Shown here: positions 8,811 to 17,403 of the stretch, in pieces
Layout: every line of letters begins with the position of its first letter
Numbering within the stretch: the stretch's first letter is position 1
DNA from: Bacteroidia bacterium
Lineage (GTDB): Bacteria > Bacteroidota > Bacteroidia > B-17B0 > Aurantibacillaceae
Direction of reading: 5' to 3'
Assembly: GCA_014378485.1 (NCBI GenBank)
Contig: JACMNO010000050.1
Span: 1-48,786 of the forward strand
Length of the DNA stretch: 48,786 nt
Position numbers and translations under genes: made by a program
Notes under the pieces: model-generated
Told to the model about the DNA's origin: nothing
Databases searched by the model: none
What the model saw: the letters and a program-made list of their open reading frames with translations, nothing else

Positions 8811-10136
8811 TTACTTAAACCATTTTTGACTGGTAATCATTAAGGCTTCTTGGACAGTGATGCGTTTAGCTCCGTTGTAAGCTACAACAAAAGCACTGTT
8901 ACACCCTTTTTGTTTTATATTTTCACGGTGTGAACGGGCTTGTTTATATTCGCCAAAATTACCAACCATAAATTTACTAAAACCTTCAGTCATCTCACTC
9001 TTAATAGTTTCAGAGATTTTAAATTTCTTTGATAAGACATCAGACTGAATTGCATTTTTAAAAGCACCGATTTGAACATTGTAATTTACATTTCCTTCTT
9101 TCCTGGTAACGGTTTCTTTTGTTTGAGTTTTTACAGGCTCAGTAGTTATTGGCTCAGTAGTTGCAACAATTGGCTGGGTTGTAGGCTCAGCTGCAACTGT
9201 TTGTGTTTGAACAGGGGTTTCTGTTGCTATATTAGTTGATTGATTTCCGATGACATCAACTCCCATTTTGATTTTTTTACTCTGATCATTTTCCAGGTAA
9301 GAAAATTCGCCATTCTCTAATTTTTCATCCGCAGAAGCTGAACTGCTTTTTTCCAATACATAAGAAACTACTAATTCCTCTTCTACCGGTAAAGAAACCC
9401 AAACAAATTTTAGCTTTCCATCAGAAACCGAAAATGAACTGCCGTTTGTTTTCCCTCCTGTAGCAGTAAATCCGGCCGGCAGTGTTTCCTGAAATTTAGC
9501 AAATCCTTTAATATTCCCTTTTTTAATTTTGACTTCAACATTGTATTCGCTGGCAGAAGACCCACTAGTAATTATTCTTGAACAGAGGATGTTTGAATTT
9601 GGCTCTGCGTGGTTATCAAAAGCAGGACTTGAAGAATTATTTGTTGGTGCAGGCGTTGTTTCTGAAGAATTGGGCTGAGTATTAGCTACAAGAATATCAG
9701 CAACAACATCACCAATAGTAATTTCAGCGGGTGTCATTTCAACCACCTCTTTATTGTTGTTATTAACATAAGCAAATTTAGCAGGAATTGTTTTAGCACC
9801 AGCTGCAGAAGCATCAGCGATCATCGTAAATTTAACCGTAAACTCAGGATCATTAGGTACTGATGTCCAGATTATTTTTGCAATGTTTCCCGCAAATGAA
9901 AAATTTCCATTTTTACTATCCAGTTCCTTCACTGTAAAGCCTGCTGGTAATTCAAGCTGCAGTTTGGCAAAGCCACCAACACTTCCTTTGTTCACTTTAA
10001 TCTCAGCCGTAAATTCTGTGGCTATTTTAACGTTTTTCGGAAAATTACCTGACAAGGTCACTGGGGTATCGCCGAAAAAAAAGCTAAATAAAAATACTGA
10101 TACAGTGTTGAAAAAAATAATTAATGGTTTTATCAT
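8811..10136 (-). CDS. Periplasmic protein with two repeated beta domains and a C-terminal SPOR-like domain
   Basis: 441 residues with an N-terminal hydrophobic export segment. Two copies of a domain of about 110 residues can be seen (roughly 25-140 and 180-295); each carries GFAKLQ/GFAKFQ followed by LPAGFT and a later W[TV]S[VL]P motif. A Thr/Pro-rich linker (about 300-345) leads to a SPOR-like domain (VNYNVQIGAFK) whose end (AFVVAYNGAKRITVQEAL) resembles the end of the 6548-8776 protein. I cannot name the repeated domain. It is sandwiched between two paralogous barrel genes with gaps of 9 and 34 bp, so it probably acts with them. Confidence 0.78.
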   Translation of the reverse strand: MIKPLIIFFNTVSVFLFSFFFGDTPVTLSGNFPKNVKIATEFTAEIKVNKGSVGGFAKLQLELPAGFTVKELDSKNGNFSFAGNIAKIIWTSVPNDPEFTVKFTMIADASAAGAKTIPAKFAYVNNNNKEVVEMTPAEITIGDVVADILVANTQPNSSETTPAPTNNSSSPAFDNHAEPNSNILCSRIITSGSSASEYNVEVKIKKGNIKGFAKFQETLPAGFTATGGKTNGSSFSVSDGKLKFVWVSLPVEEELVVSYVLEKSSSASADEKLENGEFSYLENDQSKKIKMGVDVIGNQSTNIATETPVQTQTVAAEPTTQPIVATTEPITTEPVKTQTKETVTRKEGNVNYNVQIGAFKNAIQSDVLSKKFKISETIKSEMTEGFSKFMVGNFGEYKQARSHRENIKQKGCNSAFVVAYNGAKRITVQEALMITSQKWFK

Positions 10137-10145
10137 ATGTTTAGT

Positions 10146-11420
10146 TTACTGCTCAAAGAAAAAATCAATGAGCTTATTTATCTTATCAACGTTAAATGAA
10201 TTTGCACCTTCGAAAAATCCATCAATCGTTTTTGTAATTTCACCAGCGGAAATAATACCATCTTTATCATAATCTGCTTCAATTAAATCTGCCGGGATTG
10301 CCGCTGCCTTACCTGATTTAACCTGGTGTTCTTTTGTTTTAGCTTCAATATCCTGCAAGTACGTAATACTAGGGGCATTATTAAATCCTTCGCTTCTTTC
10401 AGAAGATAAACTATCCCAGGCCAACTGACGTTTAGCTAAGGCTTCTTCATCAATCGTTACACCATCTCCATCAACTCTTGCATCTTTTTTAGAAGCTAAT
10501 TCTTTATCCATGTAATCAAATACTCCGTCTTCATCTTTATCCTCAGGACAGCCTTTCCCATCAATCTTAACGCCTTTAGGGGTTCCCAAACATTTATCAT
10601 CCAGATCTTTTATACCGTCACCATCTGTATCTGAATTATCAACAGCATTAAAATCAACATTACTGTATGCGTCTTTTGCTTTTTTACCAAAATGAATGTT
10701 AAGTCCTATGTTTGCGGAAGCCCAGCTATCATTCCCACCACTTTTATAATTATCTATATAATCGCTCATACAGATATTATAAGCTACGCCGATTCTTAAA
10801 CTTGTACGGAATCCCATTTTAAACTTTGCCCCTACACCCAGAGGTATATAAAATGTATTTCGGGCATAACTTGCTGATGAATCTTTTAATTTAGTTTCGT
10901 ATTTATAATCCCTTTTAATAACAGTAGATAATGGTTCATTAGCTGTTGATTCCTCTAAATTGCGAATGGAACCATCGTTCCAGTATTGATACAAAGTTGT
11001 ATTTTTGTCCCTTAAATCACCATAAGGGTCAAACAATAAATAGCCAAAACCTGCATGAATATAGGGAGATACATCTTTTTCCTCGTCACCTAATTTATCA
11101 AAAAAAGCAAAGAGATTAAGGCCGCCACCCATTACAGTTGATTGAAAATTCCTGTGAGATGATTTATCATTATCTGTACCGGCTAGTTTACCATACATTC
11201 CATCAATACCGATACCTAAAACTTTGCCAATGCGGTATTCAATACCAAGGCCATAACCAAGGCGCATATCACTGAAAAAATTGGCATTTCCTTTTTTTCC
11301 AACATCACCTAAAAACTTTAGCCCGCCGGCTTGAGCTGTTACAGACAATTGAGAAAAAGAAGTGTTTAAAACAACTAAACAAACGGCTAATAAATATAGT
11401 CTTGTAGAAATTCTGTTCAT
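10146..11420 (-). CDS. Outer-membrane beta-barrel protein with TSP3 repeats and EF-hand-like tail
   Basis: 424 residues, first gene of the three-gene operon. A signal peptide (ends NTSFSQ, ~24) leads to a beta-barrel (about 25-250) alignable with the 6548-8776 product (GGGLNLFAFF, YWNDGSIRNLEES, RDYKYE, PLGVGAKFKM). It is followed by TSP3 calcium motifs (DTDGDGIKDLDDKC, EDKDEDGVFDYMD) and an EF-hand-like loop near the C-terminus (DYDKDGIISAGEI). It lacks the SPOR repeats of its paralogue. It could serve as a calcium-stabilised outer-membrane anchor; the function is inferred only. Confidence 0.82.
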   Translation of the reverse strand: MNRISTRLYLLAVCLVVLNTSFSQLSVTAQAGGLKFLGDVGKKGNANFFSDMRLGYGLGIEYRIGKVLGIGIDGMYGKLAGTDNDKSSHRNFQSTVMGGGLNLFAFFDKLGDEEKDVSPYIHAGFGYLLFDPYGDLRDKNTTLYQYWNDGSIRNLEESTANEPLSTVIKRDYKYETKLKDSSASYARNTFYIPLGVGAKFKMGFRTSLRIGVAYNICMSDYIDNYKSGGNDSWASANIGLNIHFGKKAKDAYSNVDFNAVDNSDTDGDGIKDLDDKCLGTPKGVKIDGKGCPEDKDEDGVFDYMDKELASKKDARVDGDGVTIDEEALAKRQLAWDSLSSERSEGFNNAPSITYLQDIEAKTKEHQVKSGKAAAIPADLIEADYDKDGIISAGEITKTIDGFFEGANSFNVDKINKLIDFFFEQ

Positions 11421-11948
11421 AAATTTATCGTTTAATAATCGATTAAATTAGTTGTTTTCTCGACAAAAACAAAACTAAAGCAAAAAAAACGTGAAGTTTT
11501 TATGATTTTCAGGTAATTGTAAACACCAATTTGTTAGTTAAAGCAATAAAATAGTGTGTTTTTCCTTTAAAAACTCTAAAAAATAACGAAAATGGGCTAC
11601 TTGAGATTTAAAGAATAATATCTACAGACAAAAGAGGTTATGCAGACTTTAATTTACATGCAATTTGAGCAAATACTAAATTACTTAAGTAAATGGGTTG
11701 CTCCATTTAGGATGAAGATTTTGATTATATGTTTCAGATTTTTGGTTTTTATATTTAAACATCTGATTAATAGTTTAAGTCATTGAAAGAAATAAGAATA
11801 TAGGATGCGGCATTCTCATGACCATAAATAAACTGAAAATTTGTAATGTTAGCATTAATAATGGTAGGTGTTAAAATTACAAGTGTAAAACCGAACACTC
11901 GATGCCAAATATGTTTTTTTAAGATTTCTATTATGTATAAAAAACGAA
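11421..11948. other. Intergenic region without a recognisable gene
   Basis: 528 bp between two minus-strand genes. The right-hand part (about 11500-11948) is AT-rich with no convincing reading frame, RNA or repeat. The part next to 11420 carries the operon's candidate promoter element. Confidence 0.6.
11470..11477 (-). promoter_or_regulatory. Candidate -7 promoter element for the barrel/SPOR operon
   Basis: Reads TAGTTTTG on the minus strand, an exact TAnnTTTG match, 49 bases upstream of the first gene's start codon (11420). The -33 element is not clear. Confidence 0.4.
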
Positions 11949-12614
11949 TTAATAGATAATTTCATTTTGGTTATACTTTTTAAGAATCTCTAATTTTTTT
12001 GCGTTGGATTTATTTTTATTTTTTGCAAAAATAATATGTCTGGATATTCTAAGAGTAGCGCCTGCTGCAACACCTGCAACAAAAAGGGTTGCTGCACCTT
12101 TATCTCCATCAAATGACATTCCTACGGCAGCCAAAGAAGTAATGAGAAAAACAACTATTCCTAAAGCAAATAAACCTGGAGCCAAAGCTCTTTTATTACG
12201 ATTATATAGTTCCAATTCTTTAACATCATTAATTAAGTTTATTTGATTTACTGATAAAGTATTATTTCTTAGTAAATGCTGAGTTAGAATTTGACCCAAA
12301 GGCTTACCACCGTAATAAATTCTTGTATTAATTAATTGCAACCCATTATTTATAGTAGATACTTTTTTAAGTTTAGAATTTAAAGTGTTTAATGTATCAA
12401 TTCTACCGTTTGAATATTTAACTAGGTTGATGTCTTTCTTTAAAACTATATATATTGGTCCGTTTAAATTATCAAATCTTTGGTATTTAATTTCTGAAAT
12501 TCCCGCCTCAATAATTTTTGCCGAAACTATTGTTTTGTTCTTAAAACAAATAGTATCCTGAGCATTAATTAAAAATGCAAAAAGGGTCAGTTTGATGGTT
12601 AAAAGTGTTTTCAT
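11949..12614 (-). CDS. Exported protein with C-terminal membrane segments, function unknown
   Basis: 221 residues from ATG 12614, chosen because it begins directly with a signal peptide (MKTLLTIKLTLFAFLINAQ); the longer frame to 12653 adds 13 residues before it. The N-terminal part (DTICFKNKTIVSAKIIEAG, YQRFDNLNGP, LVKYSNGRIDT) resembles a small beta domain common in uncharacterised Bacteroidota proteins. The C-terminal half has two hydrophobic stretches (LFALGIVVFLITSLAAVGM and AATLFVAGVAAGA) and a Lys/Asn-rich tail. No enzyme motif is visible. A striking inverted repeat sits 64 bp upstream of the start. Confidence 0.65.
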   Translation of the reverse strand: MKTLLTIKLTLFAFLINAQDTICFKNKTIVSAKIIEAGISEIKYQRFDNLNGPIYIVLKKDINLVKYSNGRIDTLNTLNSKLKKVSTINNGLQLINTRIYYGGKPLGQILTQHLLRNNTLSVNQINLINDVKELELYNRNKRALAPGLFALGIVVFLITSLAAVGMSFDGDKGAATLFVAGVAAGATLRISRHIIFAKNKNKSNAKKLEILKKYNQNEIIY

Positions 12615-12677
12615 AATGGTGTGTTTTTTATTAATAATGTTTAAAATTTCCATAATTGATTGATTTGATAATTCAAG

Positions 12678-12700
12678 TTTAGATTAGCGCTAAATCTAAA
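12678..12700. promoter_or_regulatory. Inverted repeat upstream of the 11949-12614 gene (possible operator)
   Basis: Eight-base arms TTTAGATT and AATCTAAA flank a seven-base centre that itself contains the palindrome AGCGCT. No T-run follows on the minus strand, so a protein-binding site fits better than a terminator. The regulator is unknown. Confidence 0.4.
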
Positions 12701-12894
12701 TCAAACGGGTATTTAGACTAGCAGTGGTGGTTCTTGCAAAAAGTCAAAAATTAATTTCTTTTATAATGATCCAGAAGAAAAATTGCAATAATTAATTACA
12801 CAGCAAGGCCGTTTTGCGTTTTTCGCAAGTAAAACACAGTATAATTATCAGAAACTCTTAAAAATAATGATTTAAAAAAACGCTAATAGATGAT

Positions 12895-13731
12895 TTATCG
12901 GCCTGGAGTTACTGCCGCACCTATACCCAATAATAAATAATTAATTATTATTGCCGAAATCACAAAAAAGCAAAGAGTCGTTATTATTGATATTGTAAGA
13001 CTTATCAAAGCCTTTGACTTAGCTTCTTTCAAATATACATTCTCATATTTTCGTTTTGTTTTTTTTATTTTAACTAATGCAATGATGCTTAAAGCGAGTC
13101 CAACAAACGATAAAATACTCCATGACATAGCTTTGTAACTTCTTTTATTACAAGACTCAATAGCTAGTTTGTTTAATTGTTCATCCTTTATCTTATAAAT
13201 AGGCTTAAGATTTTTGCATTCTATAGTATCGCCTTTCTCTGAAATTGCGACATATCTATCTTTACCTTTTCTTTTTATTCCTATAATTGCAGTATTTGTT
13301 CTTTGGTAGTATTCTTTCTCAAGCTTAGCCAGGTTAACTGCTTGTATACTTCCAGGCTTCGTAAGTATAATAGTTACATTTTCAGATGAACACTTTTTTA
13401 TTTTCTTTCTATCACGTCCTCTTCTTTTTGATATCCAAATACTATCTTTTTTAATAATGAATGCAGAAATTGCATTAATAATATCTGTCTCGAAAATATT
13501 ATCCAAAGAATTACAAGTTTTTCTTTGCGCAACTACATCATTTAAAGAGGCATAATATTTTGTCGAATCAATAAAAGTTGTATTACAAACAAGTGATTGC
13601 TTGTGGTCGTTATACTTGCCAAAAGTATATTTTCTGTTTAAAAATTTGCCGCTAGAACACGAGCCTAAAACCAGGATTAAAACTGAAGCAAAAAATGCTA
13701 TCCTAACTAGTTTAAAGTTAGATTTGATCAT
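12895..13731 (-). CDS. Putative lipoprotein with two C-terminal transmembrane segments, function unknown
   Basis: 278 residues from ATG 13731. This start puts a lipoprotein-like signal at the N-terminus (hydrophobic stretch ending LVLGSC, Cys25); the longer frame to 13812 would add 27 residues with a second hydrophobic stretch. The middle is basic (RRGRDRKKIKK) with several Cys and no known motif. The C-terminus has two hydrophobic segments (WSILSFVGLALSIIALV and ALISLTISIITTLCFFVISAII) arranged like DUF4190-type small membrane domains. A lipid anchor plus inner-membrane helices is an odd combination, so the lipobox may be fortuitous. Confidence 0.6.
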   Translation of the reverse strand: MIKSNFKLVRIAFFASVLILVLGSCSSGKFLNRKYTFGKYNDHKQSLVCNTTFIDSTKYYASLNDVVAQRKTCNSLDNIFETDIINAISAFIIKKDSIWISKRRGRDRKKIKKCSSENVTIILTKPGSIQAVNLAKLEKEYYQRTNTAIIGIKRKGKDRYVAISEKGDTIECKNLKPIYKIKDEQLNKLAIESCNKRSYKAMSWSILSFVGLALSIIALVKIKKTKRKYENVYLKEAKSKALISLTISIITTLCFFVISAIIINYLLLGIGAAVTPGR

Positions 13732-13923
13732 TTCTAGTAACAAAATATATATAGTAAAACTAACAAGGTATGTTCTCGTCATTAAAATAATTTTATCGAT
13801 TTTATTTACCATTTTTATAATGTCAATTAAAATATAAGTTGGGTTTTCAAGTTAAATCTAATTCAAATCTATTAATTTATGCAAATAAATACATACTTTT
13901 ATTAAGCTAACATTATCAATTAA

Positions 13924-14928
13924 ATGGCTAAAAAAACAGAATTCGAAATCCAGGAAATGTTCATCAAACATTTAAAGCAAATTGTTCCCGCAAACGTTTC
14001 TTTGGTAGATGAACTTGCCGACCTTCTAAAAATAAGCAATGACAGTGCATATCGTCGATTAAGGAATGAAACAGTGCTTAGTTTGGATGAAACCTATAAA
14101 ATTTGTAAGCATTATCAAATATCGATTGATTCTGTATTTTCAAATAGGGGTGATTCAGTATCCTGCAACTACATAAAGCTAACCGACTCATCGGATAATT
14201 TTGAGAGCTACTTATCAGGCATCTTAGCCCAATTAACAAGGTTACAAAAATCAGAAGATATAAAAATAATTTACGCAGCCGAAGAAATCCCAATTTTTCA
14301 TTCCTTTTACTCAAAGGAATTAGCCTCTTTTAAATTATTTTATTGGCAGCGTTCTGTTTTAAATATACCAGAGTATCAAAGTAAAAAATTTGAATGGGAC
14401 ATAATTCCCGAAAAACAATTACAATTAGCCGTAGATATTTATAAAACTTATTTACAACTTCCAAGCACAGAAATATGGACAGTTGACACCATCCACACAA
14501 CAATAAAACAAATAGATTATTATTTTGAATCGGGTGCCTTCCTAGAAAAAGAAGATGCTATTTTGGTTTTATTAGAATTAAAAAAAATGGTACAAGCCAT
14601 TAACCGGTTTGCTGAAAACGAAAATAAAAATGAAAAAAATAAATCAATTATTACCCCTTTTAATTTATACAATAGTGATTTAGTGATTGGCACAAATTGT
14701 ATTTATATAAACGCAAATGGCTCTGTATATTCCTATATTTCATTTAATACAATGAATTCATTAACTACAGCCAATCAGCAATTTTGTGAAGAAATTGAAC
14801 ATTGGACAAAAAATTTAATTAAAAAATCCACCCTTATCAGTGGTGTTGCAGAAAAACAGCGATTTCAGTTTTTTAGTAAGGCTTATAAGGCTATTGATTT
14901 AAGTATTGAACGCATAAAAAATTATTAG
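13924..14928 (+). CDS. HTH transcriptional regulator with a long C-terminal sensor-like region
   Basis: 334 residues. The first ~70 residues form a helix-turn-helix domain (VDELADLLKISNDSAYRRLRNE, then LSLDETYKICKHYQIS) like the BetR/XRE-type regulators frequent in Bacteroidota. The remaining ~260 residues are mostly helical with no enzyme motif and probably sense a signal or mediate oligomerisation. It stands alone: the upstream neighbour is divergent (112 bp gap to 13812), and ispD follows after about 110 bp. The target genes are unknown. Confidence 0.75.
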   Translation: MAKKTEFEIQEMFIKHLKQIVPANVSLVDELADLLKISNDSAYRRLRNETVLSLDETYKICKHYQISIDSVFSNRGDSVSCNYIKLTDSSDNFESYLSGILAQLTRLQKSEDIKIIYAAEEIPIFHSFYSKELASFKLFYWQRSVLNIPEYQSKKFEWDIIPEKQLQLAVDIYKTYLQLPSTEIWTVDTIHTTIKQIDYYFESGAFLEKEDAILVLLELKKMVQAINRFAENENKNEKNKSIITPFNLYNSDLVIGTNCIYINANGSVYSYISFNTMNSLTTANQQFCEEIEHWTKNLIKKSTLISGVAEKQRFQFFSKAYKAIDLSIERIKNY

Positions 14929-15001
14929 AGAAAGAGACTAAATTGACAATTTGACTCAAGAGAGAAAGGGGATAAATAATTTTAAAAATTAATTCCAAAA
15001 A

Positions 15002-15017
15002 CTCTGTGACTCTGTGG
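15002..15017 (+). repeat. Tandem CTCTGTG direct repeat before ispD
   Basis: Two adjacent copies, CTCTGTGA and CTCTGTGG, lie 21 bases upstream of the ispD start. Similar CTCTGTG-type strings are, from memory, scattered in intergenic regions of Bacteroidota genomes; their role is unknown to me. Confidence 0.35.
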
Positions 15018-15037
15018 TAAAAAATAAAAACAAAAAG

Positions 15038-15706
15038 ATGAATTCACACTATAACGTTATTATTGTTGCGGGCGGAACCGGTTCTAGGATGCAATCAACC
15101 GTACCCAAACAATTTATTGAAATTAAGGGTAAACCTATTTTGATTCACACTATTGAAAAGTTCATAGAATTTGACGAGTTTATCAATATCATTGTTTGCG
15201 TTCATAAAAATTATATGAGCGATGCTAATTTTATGATGGCTGAGTATTTTCCTCAAAGAAACATTAAAATGGTGACAGGCGGAGACACCAGGTTTTATTC
15301 TGTAAAGAATGGATTGAATTGCATTACTAATATGAATGATGTTGTTGGTATCCATGACGCTGCAAGGCCTTTTGTGAGCGTAGAAACAATCAAACGTTGT
15401 TTTGAAACTGCTGCTCAAAAAGGAAATGCCATTCCTGTTTCACCTGTTTTTGAAAGTTTAAGAATGGTAACCAACGGTATTAATAAAGCTGTGAGCAGAG
15501 ATGATTTTAAAGTGGTGCAAACTCCGCAATGTTTTATTGTTTCTAAAATTAAAGATGCTTTTGAACAGGATTACTCTCCGTTTTTTACCGATGATGCAAC
15601 CGTTCTGGAAGGTATTGATGAGCCGATTTTTATGGTGGAAGGAAATGTTGAAAATATTAAGATTACTAATCCAACTGATTTAAAATTTGCTGAACTTTAT
15701 TTATGA
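15038..15706 (+). CDS. ispD: 2-C-methyl-D-erythritol 4-phosphate cytidylyltransferase
   Basis: 222 residues from ATG 15038; the upstream in-frame GTG (15014) adds only a Lys-rich run and is not used by the family. IspD joins CTP and MEP in the non-mevalonate isoprenoid pathway. The nucleotide-binding loop is seen near residue 10 (VAGGTGSRMQSTVPKQF), then HDAARPFV, VVQTPQCF and TDDATVLE, all typical of the family. The stop overlaps the start of the next gene as ATGA (15703-15706), so the two are probably translationally coupled. Other MEP-pathway genes are not in the window. Confidence 0.93.
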   Translation: MNSHYNVIIVAGGTGSRMQSTVPKQFIEIKGKPILIHTIEKFIEFDEFINIIVCVHKNYMSDANFMMAEYFPQRNIKMVTGGDTRFYSVKNGLNCITNMNDVVGIHDAARPFVSVETIKRCFETAAQKGNAIPVSPVFESLRMVTNGINKAVSRDDFKVVQTPQCFIVSKIKDAFEQDYSPFFTDDATVLEGIDEPIFMVEGNVENIKITNPTDLKFAELYL

Positions 15707-17301
15707 TTACCACGGAAGACATTGCCTATGGTTTAGAAATTACTGCGAAATTAATGGAGCTTCATAATGAAAATCCATTCAAAGTAAAAGCTCTTAATAG
15801 TGCCGCCTACAAATTAGGTAAAACGCGCATCGATCTCGATAACCAAACCGTTGAAGAATTAACCAAGATCGAAGGAATTGGCAAAAGCCTTGCGGAAAAA
15901 ATCATGGAATTTATTACGACCGGCACCACCAAAGAATTGCGTGACCTGATGGCCAATACACCCACAGGCGTTATCGAAATGTTGGGCATAAAAGGTTTGG
16001 GACCAAAAAAAGTAAGACAATTATGGATTGAACTGGAATTAGAAAGTGTCACTGACCTATTGTATGCATGTCATGAAAACAGATTAATTGAATTAAAGGG
16101 TTTTGGTGAGAAAACACAAAATACCATTATCCAGAATATTGAGTTTAAAATAAAAAATACAGGTTGGTTTCATTATGCTTATGCAGAAAAAATCGGACAA
16201 CCAATTATTGATGCCATTAAAGAACAAACAGACCTTGTAAGTTTTACCGGAGCCATGTATCGTCATTGTGAGGTGATAGAAGAGATCGATATTCTTATCG
16301 GAGACGAACAAATCGACCTTGATGAATTTTTTTCAGAAACCATTCCGATAAATTTCATACAGGTAAATCCAAATTTATTTTACCGGAAATTAGTTGAAAC
16401 TTCAGGCACTAATGAACACATAGAAGGTATCAATTTTAAAAATCTTGAAACAAAAATATATAAGAGTGAAGAAGAAATCTACTCTAATTTAAAAGTCCAA
16501 TACTGTGGGCCTGAACTACGGGAAGGATTATTTGAATTGGAAAAAGCAAAAAATAACCAACTCCCTAAATTGATCGAATTAACCGATCTGAAAGGTATTC
16601 TTCACAACCACTCAACTTACAGTGATGGTATGAATACATTGGAAGAAATGGCTTTGTATTGTAAACATTTAGGTTACCAGTATTTAGGAATATGCGACCA
16701 TTCACAAACAGCAGGATATGCCGGAGGATTAAAAACTGAAACAGTTTTGTTACAGCAACAGGAAATTGAAAAACTAAATAAACAATTATTCCCTTTCAAA
16801 ATATTTAAAGGTATTGAAAGCGACATACTTGGTAACGGCAATCTGGATTATGAAGAAGATATTCTGAAAACATTTGATTTTATTGTGGCTTCGATTCACT
16901 CCAATTTAAAAATGGACGAAGGAAAAGCAACCACCCGTTTAATAAAAGCGATTGAAAATCCTTATACAACCATATTAGGCCATCCAACGGGCCGATTATT
17001 ACTGGGCCGTCCGGGCTATCCTATTGATCATAAAAAAATAATAGATGCCTGCGCTGCAAATAAAGTGGTTATCGAATTAAATGCGCACCCTTACCGTTTG
17101 GATATTGACTGGAGACTAATTCCCTATTGCCTTGAAAAAGGCGTTATGATTTCCATTAATCCGGATGCGCATCAATTAAAAGGGTATCACGATATGCGTT
17201 ATGGGATAAATGTAGCACGCAAAGGACTTTTAACAAAAGAACATTGTTTAAACGCCATGGACTTATCTACGTTTGAAAACTATCTTTCTTTAAAAAAATA
17301 A
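15703..17301 (+). CDS. polX: PolX-family protein: HhH domains, degenerate polymerase core, intact PHP phosphoesterase domain
   Basis: 532 residues, somewhat shorter than typical bacterial PolX (about 570). Order: N-terminal 8-kDa-like and helix-hairpin-helix region (about 1-150; KIEGIGKSLAEKI, IKGLGPKKV, LKGFGEKTQN); a polymerase beta-like palm (about 155-285); a PHP domain (about 298-532). PHP metal ligands are all visible: HNHSTYSDG (301-309), CDH (331-333), GIESDIL, SIHS, GHPTGR, NAHPYRLD and NPDAH. In the palm, the usual GSxRR is GAMYRH, the first catalytic Asp of the DxD pair is Glu (EID, 194-196) and the third Asp seems to be Asn. The PHP nuclease is therefore probably active and the polymerase probably not. 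Role: DNA repair, likely 3'-exonuclease or phosphoesterase. Confidence 0.88.
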   Translation: MITTEDIAYGLEITAKLMELHNENPFKVKALNSAAYKLGKTRIDLDNQTVEELTKIEGIGKSLAEKIMEFITTGTTKELRDLMANTPTGVIEMLGIKGLGPKKVRQLWIELELESVTDLLYACHENRLIELKGFGEKTQNTIIQNIEFKIKNTGWFHYAYAEKIGQPIIDAIKEQTDLVSFTGAMYRHCEVIEEIDILIGDEQIDLDEFFSETIPINFIQVNPNLFYRKLVETSGTNEHIEGINFKNLETKIYKSEEEIYSNLKVQYCGPELREGLFELEKAKNNQLPKLIELTDLKGILHNHSTYSDGMNTLEEMALYCKHLGYQYLGICDHSQTAGYAGGLKTETVLLQQQEIEKLNKQLFPFKIFKGIESDILGNGNLDYEEDILKTFDFIVASIHSNLKMDEGKATTRLIKAIENPYTTILGHPTGRLLLGRPGYPIDHKKIIDACAANKVVIELNAHPYRLDIDWRLIPYCLEKGVMISINPDAHQLKGYHDMRYGINVARKGLLTKEHCLNAMDLSTFENYLSLKK

Positions 17302-17365
17302 AAATTACTTTTAATCAATAAATCTTTGAAATCTATAACAAAGAAGGGTCATCGAAGTGGTATCT

Positions 17366-17373
17366 TAGTTTTG
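17366..17373 (+). promoter_or_regulatory. Candidate -7 promoter element for the GH3-like gene
   Basis: TAGTTTTG, an exact TAnnTTTG match 30 bases before the start at 17404, in the gap after the PolX gene. No TTG was seen at the standard -33 spacing. Confidence 0.35.
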
Positions 17374-17403
17374 TTTAAACAATAACATTGTTACTTTTAC
17401 TCT

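Noticed and set aside
9883..10272. 129-codon plus-strand frame across two minus-strand genes
   Set aside because: Shadow of the SPOR and TSP3 coding regions; crosses both genes and has no signal or homologous motif.
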